Source of the DNA: CBDVBD01 sp965372135
GTDB taxonomy: Bacteria; Electryoneota; RPQS01; CBDVBD01
NCBI GenBank assembly: GCA_965372135.1
Contig: CBDVBD010000076.1
Coordinates: 1 to 14,704 of the forward strand
Length of the DNA: 14,704 bases
Reading direction: 5' to 3'
Of this stretch, positions 6,644 through 13,633 are shown piece by piece. How positions within the stretch are numbered: the first letter of the stretch is position 1; each line of letters opens with the position of its first letter. A model generated the notes under the pieces. The model saw only the letters and a list, made by a program, of their open reading frames with translations. It was not told the origin of the DNA and did not search any database. A program made the position numbers and the translations under genes.

Positions 6644-8914
6644 ATGAATCACACAAAATCCTTTGTATTGCTGCTGGTGATGTTGTTTTGTATTACGTCA
6701 CCAATTTTTGCAGACAACCCCATCCGTGGATTCCTGATTGACGCTACCAGCGCCGAACCGCTGCCGGTGGCGAATGTAGTTTTGGAGGGAACTACCCGGG
6801 GAGCCTTTACCAACTTAGACGGCTATTTCGTGATCGATCACCTGCCACCGGGAACCTACACCCTTCGGCTGTCTCATTTAGGTTATCATGCTAAGCGGCA
6901 GGAAGTGGTGGTTACCGACCAATTGATGGAGCCGATTCACATCGAGTTGACTCCGTCAGCCATGCAGTTGGAGGAAGTTGTCATCACCATCGAGAAGGAG
7001 GATACCCGGATGGATCCGGTGGTGTCCCATGTTCCCATGGAGAAGGGGGTAATAAAAACCATGCCCACCCTGGGTGGCGAAATGGATGTGCTGCGCGCCA
7101 TCCAGACCATTCCCGGTGTCAAAGCTACTTCGGAAATCTCCAGCGGTATCTATGTCCGCGGCGGCAGTCCCGATCAAACCTTGATCCTGATGGACCATAA
7201 CGTGGTGTATAATCCCAACCACATGTTTGGGCTGTTCAGCACCTTCAATGCCGACGCCACCAAACGGGTGAATCTCATGAAAGGCGGATTCCCGGCTGAA
7301 TATGGCGGTCGTTCCGGCAGTGTGCTGGAAATCATCACCAACGAAGGTAACCGTAAGGAAATCGAAGGCGTGGCGATTTTGGGAATCCTATCCAATCGAG
7401 CATCGTTAGAAGGTCCGCTTCCCCATAACCGAGGTTCCTTTGCCCTGTCCGGACGACGAACCTATCTGGAGCCGTTACTTGCTTACATGCGAAATTCGTT
7501 GGATGAAGATATGCCAGATTATTACTTTTACGATTTCAACGGGAAATTGAACTTGGATATAACAAACAAGAGTACCGTTACCACCGCCGGATACTGGGGA
7601 AATGATAACTTAGACATGGAGTTCGGACCCGACGACAACCGCACCGACCTCCATTTGTCCTGGGGAAACCGTACCCTGACCAGTCGATATCGCCAGGTAC
7701 TGAGCCGCAGCATGTTCCTGTCAACCAACGCAGCCATCAGCCGGTACCGGTCTAAAACCTATATAGAAAACAGCGGCAGCACCGTGACAGAAATGTATGA
7801 CAGACTATATGATTATTCGTTGAAATCCGACCTGGAATTCCTGGGCGCCCAAAACCACCATTTCAAAATCGGCGCCGCCGTTAACCGGTATCATTTCACC
7901 CTGCGCATGTTTAATTACGAAATCACAGAAGTCGATGTCAATCAATTCAGTACCCTATTATCCGGCTATTTGGAAGATAGCTGGCGGATACATCCCAGGT
8001 TCGAAATCAAACCAGGCATCAGAGGATACTATTACAATCGGGGAAAATATGCCAGGCTCGATCCCCGGTTGGCGTGTGTGTTTCACTACGACGTCGATAT
8101 GCGATTTAAGGTTGCCGGTGGGCATTATACTCAATTCATCAGCCTGATAAATTTCGGCGAAGGCATGAGTAATTTCGATATCTGGGTCCCCATCGACGAA
8201 ACCCTTAAACCGTCTTATTCCGATCAAGTAGTGGTTGGATTCGAGTGGGATCCCAAAAAAGACCTGGAATTCACCGCCGAAGTATACTATACCGATATGA
8301 ATGAACTGGTAGAACTTAACCAGATACAGATGGAGGAAGCCGTAAACGCCGCTGATCCATACCTAACCGGTGGTAAAGGAATTGCGTACGGATTGGAACT
8401 GATGCTCACGCAGAAGAAAGGTCGCTTGACCGGCTGGGTGGGATATTCGTTGTCCTGGACGAAGCGGCAATTCGAAGGCACCTATCTCAACAATGGCGAT
8501 TGGTTCTACCCGATCTGGGATCGCCGCCACGATTTCATTATCAATGCCAGTTATGCGTTGAATCACCGTTGGGAACTGTCCGGCACCTGGCGGTACCACA
8601 CCGGACAAGGCTATACTCAACCGTTGGGGGTTTATGTAAATCGTTATGCCATTTACGGGTACGATCGTGGAGTGGTAAACGGCGATATGAATAACTACCG
8701 TTTTCCCGCTGACCACCGTTTGGATCTGGGTGCCACTTACAAACATCATTTCTTTTTTAACTTGCCGGCACGTCTAAATTTCGGTCTCTACAACGCCTAC
8801 AGCCGCAGGGCTTATTGGCGAAGGTTTGTGGACACCGATGAAAATCCGGTGGATATCGAGGATATTAAACTGCTGCCCATTCTGCCCATGATTAGCTACG
8901 AAGTGAGGTTCTAA
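6644..8914 (+). CDS. TonB-dependent outer-membrane receptor with carboxypeptidase-regulatory-like N-terminal domain
   Basis: A 756-residue outer-membrane transporter. Residues 1-23 are a signal peptide ending ...SPIFA. Residues 27-103 form a CarboxypepD_reg-like beta-sandwich (IRGFLIDATSAEPLPVANVV, then NLDGYFVIDHLPPGTYTLRL). LEEVVIT at 109-115 is a TonB-box-like junction. The plug domain follows to about 235, with the typical GIYVRGGSPDQTLILMD (168-184) and GGFPAEYGGRSGSVLEI (204-220). The remainder is an alternating-residue beta barrel that ends in YEVRF, the terminal aromatic expected of barrels inserted by BAM. The barrel is shorter than in SusC proteins (about 1000 residues), and the partner is DUF4249 rather than SusD, so glycan uptake is not implied; peptides, metal chelates or another ligand are possible. 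The start has AGGA 5 nt upstream. The DUF4249 gene begins directly at the next base, so the two are one unit. Confidence 0.9.
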   Translation: MNHTKSFVLLLVMLFCITSPIFADNPIRGFLIDATSAEPLPVANVVLEGTTRGAFTNLDGYFVIDHLPPGTYTLRLSHLGYHAKRQEVVVTDQLMEPIHIELTPSAMQLEEVVITIEKEDTRMDPVVSHVPMEKGVIKTMPTLGGEMDVLRAIQTIPGVKATSEISSGIYVRGGSPDQTLILMDHNVVYNPNHMFGLFSTFNADATKRVNLMKGGFPAEYGGRSGSVLEIITNEGNRKEIEGVAILGILSNRASLEGPLPHNRGSFALSGRRTYLEPLLAYMRNSLDEDMPDYYFYDFNGKLNLDITNKSTVTTAGYWGNDNLDMEFGPDDNRTDLHLSWGNRTLTSRYRQVLSRSMFLSTNAAISRYRSKTYIENSGSTVTEMYDRLYDYSLKSDLEFLGAQNHHFKIGAAVNRYHFTLRMFNYEITEVDVNQFSTLLSGYLEDSWRIHPRFEIKPGIRGYYYNRGKYARLDPRLACVFHYDVDMRFKVAGGHYTQFISLINFGEGMSNFDIWVPIDETLKPSYSDQVVVGFEWDPKKDLEFTAEVYYTDMNELVELNQIQMEEAVNAADPYLTGGKGIAYGLELMLTQKKGRLTGWVGYSLSWTKRQFEGTYLNNGDWFYPIWDRRHDFIINASYALNHRWELSGTWRYHTGQGYTQPLGVYVNRYAIYGYDRGVVNGDMNNYRFPADHRLDLGATYKHHFFFNLPARLNFGLYNAYSRRAYWRRFVDTDENPVDIEDIKLLPILPMISYEVRF

Positions 8915-9808
8915 ATGAATACTATTCAAGGTAATAAACTACCGCATTACTTATTCAGATTTGGTGTTTTCTTCTCCACGGCGTTAGTGGTGCTTTTCAG
9001 CATTTCCGGTTGTGAAGACAACCCTACCGAAGTGGAAGACTACGATCCCCAACCGGTGTTGACCTGTTTCCTGTATAATGGTGAACCGGTTGACCATGTC
9101 TTTTTAGAGTGGGTTGGATCATTGAATAGCGTGTATGTGCCAAGTGACCAACACATTTTTTATGCAGATATTGTCATGTTCCCAGTGGATAATCCATCTG
9201 CAGGTGATACCTTACACTTCAGGGAGGTGTTTGATCCAGAAGAAGGTTGGGTCTATTCACCGATGCCAAACGAAACTCTGATTCCTCAAAGTTTCGTACG
9301 CTATCGCATCGAAGCCCGTAATCCGTCAGAAGACTTATATATTTGGGCGGAAACTACTGTTCCCGATACATTTACATTAACCGTATCACCGTATACGCTT
9401 GACTTCGATACCATATCTGTCCCGTTGGATTGGAATGATCCACCACTCCGCTTGGACTGGACCACCGCGGATTCTGCTGCCGGTTATGTCTATAATTCCT
9501 TAGCCTTGGACAACGATCCGTTAGTTCCTTTGGACCCCGAGATGGAGATAGATGATTACCCCGGAACCTTGCAGATCGTGTCCTTGAATATCAACGCCAA
9601 CACGGCGGAGGTTCCCTGGTTTGCTTTTGAATGGGTGGGATTGCATAAGGTAGAATTCCAGGCTGCCAGCATAGAATACGCAGAATACACTGTGTCCCTA
9701 TTCCATGCCAATAACGCGGATCCCATTTCCAATATCAACGGCGGATTGGGCATCTTTGGCGGGCTTTCACACCACACTTTCTACCTCACCATGCAGCGGG
9801 TGCAGTAG
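8915..9808 (+). CDS. DUF4249-type lipoprotein partner of the TonB-dependent receptor
   Basis: A 297-residue predicted lipoprotein. Residues 17-32 are a hydrophobic signal with the lipobox ISGC, giving lipidated C33. The mature part opens DNPTEVEDYDPQPVLTCFLYNG, like DUF4249 proteins, in which a short tether leads into a strand reading 'leu-x-val-x-gly/phe' and a beta-rich domain. The remainder is rich in aromatic residues and strands with no catalytic motif seen. DUF4249 genes in Bacteroidota commonly sit next to TonB-dependent receptors and are thought to be surface or outer-membrane partners of them; the function itself is unknown. The start is well defined: the ATG begins immediately after the receptor stop (8912-8914), and GAGG at 8905-8908 inside the end of the receptor gene lies 6 nt upstream, so translation is probably coupled. 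The family assignment rests on the N-terminal pattern plus context. Confidence 0.72.
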   Translation: MNTIQGNKLPHYLFRFGVFFSTALVVLFSISGCEDNPTEVEDYDPQPVLTCFLYNGEPVDHVFLEWVGSLNSVYVPSDQHIFYADIVMFPVDNPSAGDTLHFREVFDPEEGWVYSPMPNETLIPQSFVRYRIEARNPSEDLYIWAETTVPDTFTLTVSPYTLDFDTISVPLDWNDPPLRLDWTTADSAAGYVYNSLALDNDPLVPLDPEMEIDDYPGTLQIVSLNINANTAEVPWFAFEWVGLHKVEFQAASIEYAEYTVSLFHANNADPISNINGGLGIFGGLSHHTFYLTMQRVQ

Positions 9809-9850
9809 TTAGAGAAATAATAACAATTGATTACATCGTGCAAAACTTGT

Positions 9851-9900
9851 AGCAGGTGCGCATTTTTCGCTACTTTTCGTAGCGAGGCAGTATCCTACCT
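9851..9900 (+). other. Hairpin downstream of the DUF4249 gene
   Basis: TCGCTAC (9867-9873) and GTAGCGA (9879-9885) form a 7-bp stem around TTTTC, and an outer AGGT (9854-9857)/ACCT (9897-9900) pair could close around it. No run of T follows the stem on the plus strand, so it is a poor intrinsic terminator, although it lies where one is expected (60 nt after the stop). It could instead be an RNA-end stabilising structure or a remnant repeat. The rest of the 9809-10057 interval shows no gene. Confidence 0.35.
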
Positions 9901-10000
9901 GTTATGGCATAACTTACCAGATATCTTGTAATAACAACCACTAACAACACACCATACAACCACCATATACGCCCCCCTATGTCCGGTATATTTGTTGCTT

Positions 10001-10009
10001 TGATATACT
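10001..10009 (+). promoter_or_regulatory. Possible extended -10 promoter of the LVIVD protein gene
   Basis: TGATATACT fits the extended -10 form TGnTATAAT with one mismatch, and no -35 hexamer is visible 17 nt upstream. Transcription would start near 10015, giving a leader of about 42 nt before the ATG at 10058. A TATATTTG at 9987-9994 also fits the Bacteroidota TAnnTTTG box, so the alternative sigma signature is possible. Confidence 0.3.
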
Positions 10010-10057
10010 AAAGCCTTGATCTGTGGTCTGAATCAACAACAGTACAAGGAGGACGAG

Positions 10058-12193
10058 ATGAAAAAACTGAATTTGCTGACTTTGATCCTGTTATCGGTTC
10101 TTGGATTTTCCTCCACAATCCTGGCTCAAGACAGCCTGAATGTCACCATGGTGGGAAGTCTTTACAACAATTGGGGTGCTGCCTATAGTGTGGCAGTATC
10201 GGGCGAATATGCCTATGTGGCGGATCACGGTGTAGGTCTTCGGGTGGTGAATGTATCGAATCCCGAAAATCCCATAGAAGTCGGGTATTGTGATACCCCG
10301 GAATATGCTGTGGATATTGTAGTATCCGGCAACTATGCCTATGTGGTGGATTATTATTTTGGTCTCCGGGTGGTGGATGTAGCAAATCCCGCAGACCCTG
10401 TGGAAGTGGGATATTATGAAACCCCAGGTTATACCAGTGGCGTGGCAGTATCCGGCAACTACGCTTATGTGGCGAATGGGACTATTTTTCGTGTGTTGGA
10501 TGTATCTAATCCCGCTAACCCGATGGAAGTGGGTTATGATTCAATCCGTTCTTTTGGCGTGGCGGTTTCCGGCAGCTATGCTTATGTGGTAGAGGGTGCT
10601 GGTGGTCTTAGAGTGGTAGACATCACTACTCCCGCTCACCCAACAGTTGTGGGTTATTGCCAGATCCCAGGTGAAGCCATTGACTTGGCGGTATCCGGTG
10701 ACCACGCCTATGTGGCAGATTGGCCCTTCGGTCTTAGGGTGGTAAACGTAGCAGATCCCGAAAATCCAGTAGAAGTGGGGTTTTGTGGTACCCCGAGTGA
10801 TGCCCTTGGCGTTGTGGTATCCGGTAGCTACGCCTATGTGGCGGACTACGATGCTGGTCTTCGGGTGGTGAATGTGGTGAATCCCCAAAATCCCGTAGAG
10901 GTAGGTTATTGTGAGGCACCAGATTTTGTTCTGGGCGTTGCGGTATCCGCTAACTATGCTTATGTGGCGAGTAATTATTCCGGTCTGCGGGTAGTGAATG
11001 TTGTGAATCCCGAAAATCCAGTGGAGTTGGGTTATTATGACACAGGTTCAGCCGAAGACGTAGCGGTATTTGGTGACTACGCTTATGTGGCGGATTGGGA
11101 TGGGGGTCTTCGGGTGGTGAATGTGGCGAACCCCCAAAATCCAATAGAGATAGGTTATTGTGATACCCCAAGTTATGCCGGTGATGTGGCAGTATCTGGT
11201 AACTATGCTTACGTGGCGGATAAGGATTCGGGTCTTCGGGTGGTGAACGTTGTAAATCCCCAAAATCCGGTAGAGGTGGGATTTTGTGATACCCCAGGTT
11301 CTGCCCATAGCGTGGTGGTAGCGGGCAGCTATGCTTATATGGCGAATTTAGGTTGTGGTCTTAGGATAGTGGATATTACAAACCCTGCAAGTCCCGTTGA
11401 AGTGGGGTATTATGATACCCCCAACTATGCACATGGCGTTGCGGTATCTGGCAGTTACGCCTATGTAGCGGATTATAGTGCGGGTCTTCGGGTAGTGAAT
11501 GTTGAGAATCCACAAAATCCTGTCGAGGTAGGTTATTGCGATATACCAGGTTATGCTCGCGGCGTGGCGACATTGGGCAACTATGCCTATGTTGCGTCTG
11601 GAGGTGGGGGGCTTCGGGTGGTGGATGTGGCGAATCCCGAAAATCCTGCAGAGGTTGGTTATTACGATACGCCCGGTCATGCTTATGATGTGACGCTATC
11701 CGGTAGCTACGCCTATGTGGCGGATGGGTATTACGGCGGTCTTCGAGTGGTGAATGTGGCGAATCCTGAAAATCCTGTAGAGGTTGGGTATTACAATACC
11801 CCTGGTTATGCCTTAGGCGTTGCGGTATCGGGCAATTACGCTTATATGGCGGACTATTGTCATTTTGAGGTTTTCGACTGTTCTCAGGCGCTTCCGGTGC
11901 CAAATACTGAACTCGCAAAGGTTCCTTTGAGCTATTCTCTGCTGCCTGCTTATCCCAATCCCTTCAACGCTGCTACTACTGTAATGATTGGACTGCCTCA
12001 AGCTGCTCGATTGCAGGTCAGTGCATTCAATATCCTGGGTCAGAAAGTCGCTTCCATGGCTGATGATCGCTATTCGCAAGGTTATCACCGTTTCACCTTT
12101 GACGCCTCAGGGCTTGCCAGCGGGATTTACTTTATCAGTGCAGTAATTCCAGGGAATCAACACCAGATCCAAAAAGTAGTCTTAATGCGATAA
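10058..12193 (+). CDS. Secreted LVIVD-repeat beta-propeller protein with T9SS sorting domain
   Basis: An exported 711-residue protein. I place the start at the ATG of 10058, not the frame-open ATG at 10016, because AAGGAGG (10046-10052) lies 5 nt upstream and the protein then begins with a clean signal peptide (MKKLNLLTLILL...ILAQD, cleavage near residue 23). From about residue 45 to 610 it is built of 14 consecutive units of about 42 residues, thirteen complete and a last one degenerate. Each reads roughly VAVSGNYAYVADxxxGLRVVNVxNPxNPVEVGYxDTPGYA. This is the LVIVD repeat, a propeller-type blade. Residues 624-711 are a T9SS type A sorting domain (YPNPFNAATT, LGQKV, ASGLASGIYF-like end), so the protein should reach the cell surface or medium. 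Propellers of this kind usually bind partners; no catalytic site was seen. It ends in a strong terminator and stands alone. Confidence 0.92.
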   Translation: MKKLNLLTLILLSVLGFSSTILAQDSLNVTMVGSLYNNWGAAYSVAVSGEYAYVADHGVGLRVVNVSNPENPIEVGYCDTPEYAVDIVVSGNYAYVVDYYFGLRVVDVANPADPVEVGYYETPGYTSGVAVSGNYAYVANGTIFRVLDVSNPANPMEVGYDSIRSFGVAVSGSYAYVVEGAGGLRVVDITTPAHPTVVGYCQIPGEAIDLAVSGDHAYVADWPFGLRVVNVADPENPVEVGFCGTPSDALGVVVSGSYAYVADYDAGLRVVNVVNPQNPVEVGYCEAPDFVLGVAVSANYAYVASNYSGLRVVNVVNPENPVELGYYDTGSAEDVAVFGDYAYVADWDGGLRVVNVANPQNPIEIGYCDTPSYAGDVAVSGNYAYVADKDSGLRVVNVVNPQNPVEVGFCDTPGSAHSVVVAGSYAYMANLGCGLRIVDITNPASPVEVGYYDTPNYAHGVAVSGSYAYVADYSAGLRVVNVENPQNPVEVGYCDIPGYARGVATLGNYAYVASGGGGLRVVDVANPENPAEVGYYDTPGHAYDVTLSGSYAYVADGYYGGLRVVNVANPENPVEVGYYNTPGYALGVAVSGNYAYMADYCHFEVFDCSQALPVPNTELAKVPLSYSLLPAYPNPFNAATTVMIGLPQAARLQVSAFNILGQKVASMADDRYSQGYHRFTFDASGLASGIYFISAVIPGNQHQIQKVVLMR
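10180..11870 (+). repeat. Tandem array of about 126-bp coding repeats
   Basis: The blade units are also repeats at DNA level. The landmark AGTATCCGGC-like sequence (blade core VSGNYAYV) recurs at 10195, 10321 and 10447, exactly 126 bp apart, and then at slightly variable spacing (117 bp for the third unit) up to about 11825; the mean over thirteen intervals is about 125 bp. Segments such as CTTCGGGTGGTGAATGT and TATGTGGCGGA are shared nearly verbatim among units. Such near-identity favours gain or loss of blades by recombination or slippage, and makes the locus prone to assembly error. Confidence 0.9.
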
Positions 12194-12218
12194 TGACCGT
12201 CAATGCGATGTTGTATAA

Positions 12219-12245
12219 AAAAGCCCTTGATTTTCAAGGGCTTTT
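12219..12245 (+). terminator. Intrinsic terminator after the LVIVD protein gene
   Basis: AAGCCCTTGA (12221-12230) and TCAAGGGCTT (12234-12243) form a perfect 10-bp stem with a TTT loop, 27 nt after the stop codon. The stem is followed by TTGTT and preceded by a run of A, so the element is a good terminator rightward and also works leftward, for any transcript coming through from the convergent ychF-like gene. Confidence 0.9.
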
Positions 12246-12301
12246 GTTATATCTTCTGGTACGGTCGTTAATTAGTGTAGAGTGCTAGTGCCATAGCACG
12301 G

Positions 12302-12476
12302 ATTCCCGCCACTAAAGGGCAGGCTCTACGCGGGAATTACAGGGAAGATTGTTTGACCATTCCGAGATTGCCACATCCCGACCAGTCGGGATTCGCAATG
12401 ACGAGGATACGTCGCAAGGGCAGCGTGGGTTTTTTCCGTCAGTAGACGGATCCTAGACATCCGGCACTTGCCGGAT
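12302..12476. repeat. Cluster of intergenic palindromic repeats between convergent genes
   Basis: Four small palindromes lie in this interval: ATTCCCGC (12302-12309) with GCGGGAAT (12330-12337); ATCCCGA-CCAG-TCGGGAT (12375-12392); TCCGTC-AGTA-GACGGA (12435-12450); and ATCCGGC-ACTT-GCCGGAT (12459-12476). The stretch GATTGCCACATCCCGACCAG followed by TCGCAATGACGA is of the common dispersed intergenic-repeat type. None has a T run on the side needed to terminate the leftward ychF-like gene. No gene is seen in 12250-12487. Confidence 0.7.
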
Positions 12477-12487
12477 TGGAACCCGAC

Positions 12488-13573
12488 CTACACATTGAAT
12501 CGGAATTGGATTAAATCGCCGTCTTTGACAACGTAGTCTTTGCCTTCTAAGCGCAGGACGCCTGCGTCGCGGCAGGCAGCGAAGGAGCCGCATTTTAGGA
12601 AATCGTCCCCGTGCACCACTTCAGCCTTGATAAACCCGTGTTCCATGTCGGTATGGACCACCCCGGCGGCTTTCGGTGCGGTAGCACCCCGGCGCACCGC
12701 CCAGGCGCGGATTTCGTTCTCGTTTTGGGTGAAGAATGATTGTAATCCAAGCAGGTGATAATTGGTGCGGAGGATGCGTTCCCGAGCCGGTTGATTGAAC
12801 CCCAAATCTTCTAAGAAAGCCGATAAATCCTCGGGATCCAAATCGCCCATTTCCAGTTCGATATCGCCGGAAATCACGCACACATCCACCGGACCTTCGC
12901 CCAGCGTGTTCCGGATTTGGTTCGCAGTCTGTTCCCCGGCGGATAGTCCACCTTCGCCGACGTTCAGCACTACCAGTAGTGGTTTTTCCGACAGAAACTG
13001 AAACCCACGCAGAATCTTGGCTTCCTCATCGGCAAAGGACCGGGTGCGAAGGGGTTGTTCGTTTTCCAGCGATTCCCGGCATTTCATCAGCAGTTCCAGT
13101 TCCCGGTCGTCGTCTTTGGTGCGGGCTTGAGGGTTCTTTTCCAATCGCCCGATCCGGGTTTCCAAGATCACCAAATCGGACAGCATCAACTCGGTCTCCA
13201 GCATCCCCAAATCCCGCAGCGCATCCACCGATCCTTCCGGATGTGGCACCACCTCGCTGGGGAAATCCCGGATCACCATCATCAGCGCATCGATAGTCTG
13301 CAGGTGCACCCGGACGCCGGTGTTGAACCATTCCGACTGCCCTTCGCCCTTCGAAACCCCGGCTACGTCCACGTATTCCACCGTGGAGTAAATGAGCTCG
13401 CGGTCGGGCAGTTTTTCCGACAACGCCGCCAGCCGGGCATCGGGAACCTGAGCCATCCCGCGGTTGACATCCTTACGGCTGGGAGAAATCCCTATCCCGG
13501 CATGACGTGCAGTTAAAATGTTGAATAACGTGGTCTTGCCGGACAGCGGTAACCCCAGTATGCCTACTTGCAT
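12488..13573 (-). CDS. ychF: Divergent YchF/Ola1-type P-loop ATPase with C-terminal DUF933 (TGS-like) domain
   Basis: A 361-residue cytoplasmic protein, the usual YchF length (about 363). YchF proteins are TRAFAC-class NTPases related to Obg that prefer ATP and associate with ribosomes. The motifs are P-loop GLPLSGKT (7-14), NRGMAQVPDARL (37-48, the typical YchF 'VPDxRL'), DVAGVSKGEGQ (69-79, the G3 region), the ELMLSDL segment near 128-134, NVGE (204-207, G4 position) and a C-terminal DUF933/TGS domain at about 278-361 (EIRAWAVRRGATAPKAAGVV, then HGFIKAEV, ending DGDLIQFRFNV). Two features differ from standard YchF: GLPNVGKST is replaced by GLPLSGKTT, and the NYPFCTIEPN segment after the P-loop is missing in recognisable form. 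It may therefore be a paralogue rather than the housekeeping YchF. The start is supported by GGAGG (13583-13579) 5 nt before the ATG. Confidence 0.85.
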   Translation of the reverse strand: MQVGILGLPLSGKTTLFNILTARHAGIGISPSRKDVNRGMAQVPDARLAALSEKLPDRELIYSTVEYVDVAGVSKGEGQSEWFNTGVRVHLQTIDALMMVIRDFPSEVVPHPEGSVDALRDLGMLETELMLSDLVILETRIGRLEKNPQARTKDDDRELELLMKCRESLENEQPLRTRSFADEEAKILRGFQFLSEKPLLVVLNVGEGGLSAGEQTANQIRNTLGEGPVDVCVISGDIELEMGDLDPEDLSAFLEDLGFNQPARERILRTNYHLLGLQSFFTQNENEIRAWAVRRGATAPKAAGVVHTDMEHGFIKAEVVHGDDFLKCGSFAACRDAGVLRLEGKDYVVKDGDLIQFRFNV

Positions 13574-13604
13574 AAACCCCTCCAGGGTTTAGGATAGCAG
13601 AAAC

Positions 13605-13620
13605 GCGGATTGGAATCCGC
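13605..13620 (-). terminator. Small palindrome between the YHS gene and the ychF-like gene
   Basis: GCGGATTGGAATCCGC is a near-perfect palindrome, forming a 6-bp stem with a TGGA loop. It lies 14 nt beyond the stop of the leftward YHS gene; read leftward it is followed by GTTTCT, a weak U tract. It may attenuate transcription into ychF. It also resembles a common dispersed repeat, and the related string CCGGATTGGAACCCG occurs at 12471-12485. Confidence 0.4.
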
Positions 13621-13633
13621 TTTCTATAATTTG

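Noticed and set aside
10016..10057. Fourteen-codon N-terminal extension of the LVIVD protein
   Set aside because: The ATG at 10016 has no ribosome site and would place a polar segment before the signal peptide; the ATG at 10058 has AAGGAGG at ideal spacing.
10180..11870. CRISPR array
   Set aside because: The regular spacing is a coding repeat with an unbroken reading frame and no spacers.
11376..11918. 180-codon minus-strand frame, and other antisense frames in the LVIVD array
   Set aside because: Periodic HSPPED/RSYRIPQR-like strings are the reverse translation of the tandem blade repeats.
13055..13516. 153-codon plus-strand frame opposite the ychF-like gene
   Set aside because: Antisense to a conserved ATPase, with shadow-type composition and no motifs.
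13574..13590. AAACCC-CTCCA-GGGTTT hairpin over the ychF ribosome site
   Set aside because: The core of the ribosome site falls in the loop and would stay accessible, so no regulatory role is claimed.
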